Shown here one piece after another: positions 35,473 through 43,533 of a DNA stretch of 43,533 nt. The notes beneath the pieces were generated by a model, which was not told the DNA's origin, searched no databases, and saw nothing but the letters and a program-made list of their open reading frames with translations. Source of the stretch: JAJFUE01 sp039683515 (GTDB lineage Bacteria; Sumerlaeota; Sumerlaeia; MVZB01); contig JBDKRG010000039.1 in NCBI GenBank assembly GCA_039683515.1, forward strand, positions 1-43,533, written 5' to 3'. The position numbers and the translations under genes were made by a program. Numbering within the stretch: position 1 is the first letter of the stretch; every line of letters starts with the position of its first letter.

Positions 35473-36851
35473 CGCCGAACCCACCGCGCGCGCTTCACGC
35501 CGCGGCGGCCATGGCGCTCGCCCTGGCGACCGTCGCGGCGTGGTTCTGGAGCGCGGACGCCGGCCGGGCGCTCGGTTTCGCCTGGGTGGGCGTTGCCCTG
35601 ATCGCCGCCTCGTGGCGCCGCCCGGTCGTGATGTTCTGGGCGCTGTGGGCCGCGGCGCTGTTCAACTACGGCGTCGCCGTGCGCGGAGCGATCGTCAAGC
35701 CGACCGAGCTCGTCCAGCTCGCGATGGCCGCCATGATCCTGATGCGGCTCGTCGCCGGCGACCGCGACGCGCTCGGCCGCCTGATCCGCGCGCGGTGGCT
35801 CGTGGCCGCGCTGGCGCTCCTTGGGGCGGCCGCAATTGTCACCGCGGCGAGGCATCCCAACTTCTTCAACGTGCGCTACGAAATCCTGAATGATGCCACG
35901 ATCCTGTTCGGCGTCCTCTTCTTCCGCGCCCGCGACTGGCCGAGCTTGGTAGCGCTGTTTGGCGTCGCGATCGGCGCCGAGGCCGTCGCGGCGCTTGTCC
36001 TGCGGTTCGGCTTCGGCGTCACCGGCCTCGACTTTCTCGGCGGGCAGGGCGGCGTCCTGGCCCGCACGATGACGTCGGCCGACATCTCCGAGCTTGCCGG
36101 CGGCCGCTTCCGGCTGGCCGGGACGATGTCGCACAAGAACATGCTCGCGGCGTTCTTCGCGCTGATGCTCCCGCTCGTCGGCGTCGAGCTGCTGCGCAAA
36201 AAGAATCCCGCGTGGCTGATCGTCCTCCTGCCGGCGCTGGCCGCCTTCGCCCTCACCGACTCGATGGCCGGCGTCATCGCGCTGCTGATCGCGGGCGCGC
36301 TCCTGGTCCTCTTCGTCCGCCGCTTCGATGACTTCGCGGTCCTCATGCTCATCATCCTGCCGGTCCTGGCGATCGCGGTTTACCGCTACGGCGAGCCGGT
36401 GTTTTATCGCGCGCAACAACTCCTGGACAGCACCAAGGCCGGTTGGGGCTCGGTCAGCGCGCGCTTCGAGATCCTCGGCATCAGCCAAAGGCTCATCGCG
36501 GACCACCCGTGGCTCGGCATCGGCCGTGGCAACTTCCAGCTCTACGGCCACACCTACTACACCCACGCGCATAATCTCTTCCTCATGAAAATCATCGAGA
36601 TGGGGATCCCCGCCGGCGCGGCGTTCATCGCGGTCATGCTGGCGATGCTCTGCCTGATCTGGCGCGCCCTCGCGCGCGACGCCCGGCGGCTGGCGGAGCA
36701 GGGCCAATACTATTACTTGCTCGGCGCCGCCCTCGGCCTGACCGCCGTGCTGGCCATGAACATGCTCGACTACAACTGGCCCCACTTCAGCCTGGGACCT
36801 ATGTTCGCGGGGATTCTCGGCGTCGTTATGGCAGCAACCACCCATGAATAG
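35445..36851 (+). CDS. O-antigen ligase/polymerase-like membrane protein (Wzy/WaaL family)
   Basis: 468 residues from ATG 35445, inside the end of the upstream glycosyltransferase gene; ATG 35511 is an alternative. About eleven membrane helices are visible. The large extracytoplasmic loop between late helices has the family pattern 'HPWLGIGRGNFQLYGHTYYT' then 'HAHNLFLMKIIEMGIPAGAA', and an earlier 'GTMSHKNMLAAFFALMLPLV' matches the conserved segment of Wzy_C/WaaL proteins. Such enzymes polymerise undecaprenyl-linked repeat units or ligate the finished polymer to lipid A-core; the two roles cannot be separated by sequence. It pairs with the WecG-type enzyme upstream. The Fic gene converges on it with only 7 bp between the stop codons. 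Confidence 0.9.
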   Translation: MAHAPQTVLTPNPPRALHAAAAMALALATVAAWFWSADAGRALGFAWVGVALIAASWRRPVVMFWALWAAALFNYGVAVRGAIVKPTELVQLAMAAMILMRLVAGDRDALGRLIRARWLVAALALLGAAAIVTAARHPNFFNVRYEILNDATILFGVLFFRARDWPSLVALFGVAIGAEAVAALVLRFGFGVTGLDFLGGQGGVLARTMTSADISELAGGRFRLAGTMSHKNMLAAFFALMLPLVGVELLRKKNPAWLIVLLPALAAFALTDSMAGVIALLIAGALLVLFVRRFDDFAVLMLIILPVLAIAVYRYGEPVFYRAQQLLDSTKAGWGSVSARFEILGISQRLIADHPWLGIGRGNFQLYGHTYYTHAHNLFLMKIIEMGIPAGAAFIAVMLAMLCLIWRALARDARRLAEQGQYYYLLGAALGLTAVLAMNMLDYNWPHFSLGPMFAGILGVVMAATTHE

Positions 36852-36858
36852 ATTAACA

Positions 36859-38055
36859 TCAGCTTTGCGCCGCTTTTCTCGGCAAGAAAGCAAGAATCAA
36901 TTCTTTATTCGCCATATACCCCTGCTCCGTTTTTCGGATCAACTCGTTATCACTAAGCCATTTTAAATCCCTCGTTAGAGTCCTTAGGGCCAACTTCGAA
37001 TATTCCTGTGTCACTTTCGGCGTTAGGAATCTAAGCGACTCGAGCGAAACAGGCTTGTCTTGTCTTGATAAATCCAATAAGAGATGCCTCATCCTCTTGC
37101 TTGATGCCCCTTCATGCTCGCGAATAAATTCATGAACATAATTTCTCCAACTCACATCAATCTGTTGATTCTTAATTAACTCGATCTGCTCCTTAATTGA
37201 ATCCACAAAACCTTGTACGGCATATTCGATAAACGGCACATAATCTCCGTCGGACCTGGAGGATGCCCGTTGAAGCCGCCTATAGTACTCCATGCGGGTT
37301 TTATTATAGTGGTCGCTCAACAAATGTATCGCTGGAGTAGGCATGCTAGCTTCCAACAATATACGCAATTCGACCAATCTCGCTGTTCGCCCATTTCCAT
37401 CGCCAAATGGGTGAATCCACGCCATATATAGATGAGCCAGAATTGCTCGAATGAGTCCATGCACAATCGGATATTTTCCTGTTTGGTCTATGAAATCAGG
37501 TCCCGTAATCCAGTTTGAGAACTTCTCCATGAGAAAGCTGATATCTTCGGGTGGTGCTCCTCGATACTGCCCCACTCCGACTTGAACCTTGGTATACTCG
37601 CCCGGAACGACATGGTCCTCAACGGGGAGATCCTTGAGAACCAACGCATTGTAAACCTTGATTGTCTCCGCATTTAACGGGGGAAGATTTCCTTCTAATG
37701 CCTGTTCGACGATTTGATTGTAGGCATCCTCGATGTTTTTTGTCTCCTGGGCCAAATATTCTTTTGAGGGCGGGATGTCTAATTTTCCTTCCATCTGCAG
37801 CATCACATCACGCTCAGTCAGGGTATTTCCTTCAATTGCAGTTGTGGCATGAACCCCCTTGGCTAAATAAATCATGTGCAATTCCCTAGCAATATTAGGA
37901 CGCAATGGCACACCGGCCAAATGCTGGCATTTGGATTGCGCCTCACCAAGCAACAGCCAAAGCGGTGCTTCAAAACGTTGCGTCGAGAATACAAATTTGA
38001 TCCATGGATGAGTCCTTGTGTATTTCCTAGAACATGGCATTTCTTTTGTCATCAT
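36859..38055 (-). CDS. Fic-domain protein with N-terminal inhibitory motif and C-terminal winged helix
   Basis: 398 residues; AAGGA six bases before ATG 38055 supports the start. The N-terminal Fic_N-type part contains 'TTAIEGN' (71-77), a match to the inhibitory (S/T)xxxE(G/N) motif, with Glu75 placed to block ATP. The Fic core has an intact 'HPFGDGNGRTAR' with catalytic His215, so the enzyme should transfer AMP (or another nucleotide monophosphate) to hydroxyl groups of target proteins. The C-terminus ('LTPKVTQEYSKLALRTLTRD', 'LKWLSDNELIRKTEQG') looks like a winged helix-turn-helix, as in many self-regulated bacterial Fic proteins. The gene is strikingly AT-rich: 26 of 60 bases in the line starting 36901 are G or C. 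Codon use also differs from its neighbours, suggesting horizontal transfer. The target is unknown. Confidence 0.92.
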   Translation of the reverse strand: MMTKEMPCSRKYTRTHPWIKFVFSTQRFEAPLWLLLGEAQSKCQHLAGVPLRPNIARELHMIYLAKGVHATTAIEGNTLTERDVMLQMEGKLDIPPSKEYLAQETKNIEDAYNQIVEQALEGNLPPLNAETIKVYNALVLKDLPVEDHVVPGEYTKVQVGVGQYRGAPPEDISFLMEKFSNWITGPDFIDQTGKYPIVHGLIRAILAHLYMAWIHPFGDGNGRTARLVELRILLEASMPTPAIHLLSDHYNKTRMEYYRRLQRASSRSDGDYVPFIEYAVQGFVDSIKEQIELIKNQQIDVSWRNYVHEFIREHEGASSKRMRHLLLDLSRQDKPVSLESLRFLTPKVTQEYSKLALRTLTRDLKWLSDNELIRKTEQGYMANKELILAFLPRKAAQS

Positions 38056-38131
38056 TTATGTCCTTACTATATCTTCATGTATCTTGCTGTACCTATTGTA
38101 GTTGTATCATTCTGCCGATGATTCATGTCTC

Positions 38132-38162
38132 ATTATATGTCACTAGATCATATTTTATGCAA
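38132..38162 (-). promoter_or_regulatory. Probable promoter of the Fic gene
   Basis: On the minus strand, TTGCAT (complement of 38157-38162) and TATAAT (complement of 38132-38137) are separated by 19 bp in an AT-rich stretch. They lie 77 bp upstream of ATG 38055. The spacer is at the long end of the usual range. Confidence 0.4.
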
Positions 38163-38276
38163 GGATAAACTGTCCGACAGCATGGAAGCTCATCCACCAA
38201 CAGCCCGGCGGTTGCCCCGCTTTGACACCGCGCCCCGAAAATGGTTCAATGGTTGGGGCCGGGGCGGCGGCCGTGT

Positions 38277-41030
<2,754 letters not shown>

Positions 41031-41032
41031 GC

Positions 41033-41476
41033 CTACGCCTGATTCATCAAAATGATGAATTGTCCAGGCGTCACGATCCTAAATCGGAAATTGGCTCGTA
41101 AGATTTTTTCGTTGAAGAAGTGCTTCTGGTCGAGGGTGATGAGGAAATCGCAATTCGCCGACACTGCCGACGCAAGCACATGGCAATCCTTTGAATGAAT
41201 CAAGTGCTTGTAGGGCTCAAGAGCTGCCGGCTCAGGGTTGTTTACAAGCTCAAGCCCAGGGTATTTTATCAATTCAACGAGTCGGTGAATCGCAAGCGCA
41301 TCGGATTTGGCGCGCAAACCCCGCATGGCCTCTTCAATGATCAATGGGCTGGTGATTGGCTTCAGGAAACCCGCCATACACGCATCGAGTATAACGGATG
41401 ATCCTCCAGATCTTGAATGGCACCCCGAGAATATGACGCATGCATCAAGGAAGATCTTTACCTTGTGTTTTGCCAT
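41033..41476 (-). CDS. PIN-domain ribonuclease, probable toxin
   Basis: 147 residues. The PIN acidic residues are present: Asp11 in 'FLDACVIFSG', Glu48/Glu49 in 'SPLIIEEAMRG', Asp97 in 'SKDCHVLASA', and Asp110 and Asp116 in 'CDFLITLDQKHF'. PIN proteins cut RNA with Mg2+ held by such residues. The gene starts three bases after the stop of an RHH-type gene, with GGGG inside the end of that gene as a ribosome site, the standard layout of a VapBC-like toxin-antitoxin pair with antitoxin first. Its stop is two bases from the uvrA stop on the other strand. Base composition is low-GC for this genome. Confidence 0.88.
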   Translation of the reverse strand: MAKHKVKIFLDACVIFSGCHSRSGGSSVILDACMAGFLKPITSPLIIEEAMRGLRAKSDALAIHRLVELIKYPGLELVNNPEPAALEPYKHLIHSKDCHVLASAVSANCDFLITLDQKHFFNEKILRANFRFRIVTPGQFIILMNQA

Positions 41477-41479
41477 CTG

Positions 41480-41737
41480 TTACCCCAGGCCCATTCTTTT
41501 TCTGAAGGCCTTGATATCCTTGGCCGAAATCTTTCGATCTTCTTTCAGGAATTCATCGAGTTCGTGAGCGGTAAATGACCGGGAGAGCGGACTGGACCGG
41601 GTGTTTTCGCCGACCGTCATGTATCGGCGAATGACCTCGCTCAGCATGGCACTGCGGCTTCGACGCTCTGCTTTCGCCATTCGATCGAGCATCGAGAGAT
41701 CCTGGTCATTGACGTAAACGCTGATTGTCTTTCCCAT
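41480..41737 (-). CDS. Ribbon-helix-helix antitoxin
   Basis: 85 residues: 'KTISVYVNDQDLSMLDRMAK' is a beta-strand plus helix of an RHH/CopG fold and 'RSRSAMLSEVIRRYM' the second helix, so dimers should bind DNA by the paired beta-strands. The C-terminal half ('SFTAHELDEFLKEDRKISAK') is probably the flexible part that neutralises the PIN toxin encoded three bases downstream. AGAGG precedes the ATG. A 31-bp palindrome centred at 41766, about 29 bp upstream of the start, is a likely autoregulatory operator. GC content is low: 24 of 60 bases in the line starting 41701. Confidence 0.85.
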   Translation of the reverse strand: MGKTISVYVNDQDLSMLDRMAKAERRSRSAMLSEVIRRYMTVGENTRSSPLSRSFTAHELDEFLKEDRKISAKDIKAFRKRMGLG

Positions 41738-41750
41738 AACCGTTTACCTC

Positions 41751-41781
41751 TTATATTAGATTCTATTAGAATCGAATATAA
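41751..41781. promoter_or_regulatory. Operator-like 31-bp palindrome upstream of the antitoxin gene
   Basis: The sequence is symmetric about position 41766. GATTCTA-T-TAGAATC forms the perfect 15-bp core and TTATATT/AATATAA the outer arms, with a single mismatched pair between. It lies 14-44 bp before the antitoxin ATG and likely overlaps the promoter, so RHH binding would repress the pair. Confidence 0.7.
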
Positions 41782-41789
41782 AAAGCAAT

Positions 41790-42983
41790 TCAGAATTGGC
41801 TCCACTGAACCGGGATGTTGAGGATCACGGGGAGCTCGTAGGGGTTCGGCGTCGTGACCCGCAGCGACGCGGCGTCGATCAGGCGGGCGAGGTACTCGGA
41901 GCCGGAGGCGACGGCGATCGACAGGCGCCATGTGCCCTCGGTCAGCGGCCACGGCCCGAAGTCGAGCGTGGCTTCGGTGCGGCCGGAGGGGCTGAGATCG
42001 ACCGGCGTGCGCGACTGGGCGAAGATCCGGCCATCCTCGCCGCGCATCCACCCGGTCTCGACGAAGACGGATTTCAGAGCGGCCGGATGCGTGATCGTAA
42101 CCGAGATTTGAACCGGCTGGTTCTGGGCGATTTCAGAGATTCCGCCTGAAGGCGGGGCTCCCAAACCGATGCTCACGCCCGAGTTCTCGGCGAGCGGCTC
42201 GAAGAGCGATTCGGCGCCGAGGGCCGATTTCTGAATGGCGATCTTGTCGAGCGAATGGCCGCGCGCGCGGCGGTATTTGGCGAGCACCTGGCGCGGATCG
42301 CCGATCATGTGCACCTGGCCGTGGTCGAGCCACAGGACGCGGTCGGCGAGCTGGGAGACGATCTCCAGGTTGTGGCTGACGATCAGGAGCGTGTGGCCGC
42401 GCCCCTTCATCGCGGCGACATGCTCGATCGCCTTGGCCTGGAAGCGCAGGTCGCCGGTCGCGAACGTCTCGTCCATGAGCAGGATTTCCGGCGCGAGCCG
42501 CGTGGCCACGGCGAACCCGAGCCGGCCGATCATCCCCGAGCTATAGTGTTTGACCGGCATATCCATAAAGCGCTCGAGCTCGGCGAAGCCGATGATCTCG
42601 GGCAGGAGCGCGTCGACCTGGCGGATGTCCATGCCGAGGAGCGCGCCGGAGAGGTAGACGTTTTCGATGCCGGTCAGATCGGGGTGGAAACCCGCGCCGA
42701 GCTCGAGGAGGGCGCCGATGCGGCCCCGGGCGTTGAACGCGCCGCTGTCGGCCTTCGATACGCCGCACAGGATTTTAAGCAGCGTCGACTTGCCCGAGCC
42801 GTTGGGGCCGATGACGCCGACCGTCTCGCCGCGATCGATCTCGAAGCTCACGTCGCGAAGCGCATGGAACAGGTCGCGGTCGCGCGAGATGCGCTCGCGG
42901 CGCGGGTCGCCGTGGTCGGCCGAATGCGGCACGCGGAACGACTTGCCAAGGCGGTCGACGGTGAGTGCGGGGGCGCGATCCAT
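41790..42983 (-). CDS. Wzt-type ABC transporter ATP-binding protein for polysaccharide export
   Basis: 397 residues from ATG 42983 (GGTGA six bases upstream); an in-frame TTG at 43004 is less likely. The ATPase half has Walker A 'GPNGSGKST', the family-typical 'ARGRIGALLELGAGFHPDLT', signature 'YSSGMIGRLGFAVA', Walker B 'EILLMDETFATGD' and 'IVSHNLE'. Residues ~255-397 form a Wzt-C-like beta domain ('PVQISVTITHPAALKSVFVE', 'RTPVDLSPSGRTEATLDFGP') that in Wzt recognises the polymer end before export. The Wzm permease is not adjacent. A copy of the intergenic hairpin element CCGCCTGAAGGCGG (42142-42155) is built into the coding sequence just before the C-terminal domain, encoding 'GAPPSGGISE'. 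The role is export of O-antigen or teichoic-like polymer to the periplasmic face. Confidence 0.92.
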   Translation of the reverse strand: MDRAPALTVDRLGKSFRVPHSADHGDPRRERISRDRDLFHALRDVSFEIDRGETVGVIGPNGSGKSTLLKILCGVSKADSGAFNARGRIGALLELGAGFHPDLTGIENVYLSGALLGMDIRQVDALLPEIIGFAELERFMDMPVKHYSSGMIGRLGFAVATRLAPEILLMDETFATGDLRFQAKAIEHVAAMKGRGHTLLIVSHNLEIVSQLADRVLWLDHGQVHMIGDPRQVLAKYRRARGHSLDKIAIQKSALGAESLFEPLAENSGVSIGLGAPPSGGISEIAQNQPVQISVTITHPAALKSVFVETGWMRGEDGRIFAQSRTPVDLSPSGRTEATLDFGPWPLTEGTWRLSIAVASGSEYLARLIDAASLRVTTPNPYELPVILNIPVQWSQF

Positions 42984-43252
42984 ACGGTTCACCAGGATGG
43001 CCAAAGCCGGATCATCAGAATACCTGGTATATCAAACCACCGGCTGAAGCCGGTGGCAACCCATTCGGCCCATCGACGCGCGGAATTTTGGGGAGGGACA
43101 CAAACAATGCCATTCCCGGCAGCCGTACAAACGATCGCCGCCCACCCTGGGAGGGTGACTGGATGCTTGTGATGGGTTCGACAGACAAAAGAACCAAGGG
43201 ACCCAAAGGACCTAAAGGACCTAAGGGACCCAAGGAAAAGCGAGGAAACCCG
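42984..43252. repeat. Gap with CCACCGGC hairpin and GGACCTAAA-type nonamers
   Basis: A perfect hairpin CCACCGGC-TGAA-GCCGGTGG is at 43037-43056. Nonamer repeats of GGGACCCAA/GGACCTAAA type lie at 43191-43236, the complementary-strand form of the GTCCTTTGG family at 34601. No gene is supported. Confidence 0.7.
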
Positions 43253-43533
43253 TCACGTTGACGGGGGCGGCAGCCTGGCTGTAGCCGGGGGACGTTCGGA
43301 TTGCGGATTTCGGATTGCGGATTGCGGATTGGGGGGCGCGGGGGAGGATTGCGGATTGCGGATTTCGGATTGCGGATTGGAGGGCGCGGGGGAGGATTGC
43401 GGATTTCGGATTGCGGATTTCGGATTGGGATCCTCGGAAAGATTCGCGTTCACGCGGTCGAGGGCGGCGTGGAGCTTGTCGGGCGGGATGGCGGCGACTT
43501 CGCGGACATCGCGGGCCTCGGCCAGGTTGGGCT
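43253..43533 (-). CDS. C-terminal fragment of an unidentified protein with repeat-derived tail
   Basis: A minus-strand frame enters from the window end and closes at TGA 43253-43255. It encodes ~30 ordinary residues ('PNLAEARDVREVAAIPPDKL', 'HAALDRVNANLSEDP') followed by ~60 residues translated from heptamer DNA repeats ('NPKSAIRNPQSSPAP', and variants of 'SAIRNPQ'). The first part looks like the true C-terminus of a cytoplasmic protein; the tail appears to result from repeats invading or replacing the original stop. The family cannot be named from this fragment. It is upstream of and co-oriented with the wzt-like gene, so a polysaccharide function is possible. Confidence 0.55.
   Translation of the reverse strand, partial: PNLAEARDVREVAAIPPDKLHAALDRVNANLSEDPNPKSAIRNPQSSPAPSNPQSEIRNPQSSPAPPNPQSAIRNPQSERPPATARLPPPST
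43296..43435. repeat. Heptamer tandem repeats (GGATTGC/GGATTTC) in coding sequence
   Basis: Three blocks of GGATTGC/GGATTTC/GGATTGG heptamers are separated by two copies of a GGGCGCGGGGGA spacer. Three heptamers equal 21 nt, so the minus-strand frame reads a periodic seven-residue peptide. Confidence 0.85.

Overview
The window is a chromosomal segment of a high-GC bacterium: a hand count of one line inside uvrA gives 42 of 60 bases G or C. The cell is probably diderm, because an LptF/LptG-type permease, a LolD-type ATPase, a Wzt-type O-antigen ABC ATPase and a WaaL/Wzy-like polymerase or ligase are present. Leucine-rich repeats of the 'ITDAGL' kind fused to redoxin domains, an ECF sigma factor with a very large membrane-anchored partner, prepilin-like proteins and intergenic DNA full of short tandem repeats and hairpins together point to Planctomycetota or a related uncultivated phylum. 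That placement is inference; there is no rRNA or tRNA gene to settle it.

Layout. 1-7489: three tandem paralogues (the first cut by the window edge), each a membrane-anchored LRR protein with a C-terminal TlpA-like domain whose CxxC motif is degenerate. 7560-8276: a small exported helical protein whose signal peptide is separated from its body by an in-frame TGA. 8444-9892 (minus): gatB. 10000-13154 (minus): a two-gene ECF sigma / giant anti-sigma-like operon. 13443-15725: a B12-binding radical SAM enzyme with a repeat-bearing C-terminal extension. 15940-18225: a hybrid histidine kinase. 18580-20784: an AftB-like GT-C glycosyltransferase. 20832-21560: a DUF554 membrane protein. 21988-25255: a PAS histidine kinase followed by an NtrC-type regulator. 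25589-25918: a small winged-helix-like protein. 26436-27886: two tandem prepilin-like proteins with extra membrane helices. 27973-29553: a GH57 branching enzyme. 29712-30449 (minus): a methyltransferase. 30865-32806 (minus): LolD-like ATPase then LptF/G-like permease. 33052-34356 (minus): a secreted subtilase. 34693-36851: a WecG/TagA glycosyltransferase overlapping an O-antigen ligase-like gene. 36859-38055 (minus): an AT-rich Fic protein. 38277-41030: uvrA. 41033-41737 (minus): an RHH-PIN toxin-antitoxin pair with a 31-bp operator-like palindrome. 41790-42983 (minus): wzt-like ATPase. 43253-43533 (minus): the C-terminus of an unidentified protein.

Functional themes are envelope and surface-polysaccharide work (GT-C enzyme, WecG, ligase, Wzt, Lol/Lpt parts), signalling (two kinases, an NtrC-type regulator, an ECF pair) and an expanded LRR-redoxin family. 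Two AT-rich patches, the Fic gene and the toxin-antitoxin pair, flank uvrA and look acquired.

The most unusual feature is the repeat landscape. Nearly every long gap carries tandem units of 6, 7, 9 or 10 bp, small hairpins, or a 208-bp imperfect palindrome, and two such elements lie inside reading frames (wzt and the last partial gene). No CRISPR array, tRNA, rRNA, transposase or phage gene was recognised.
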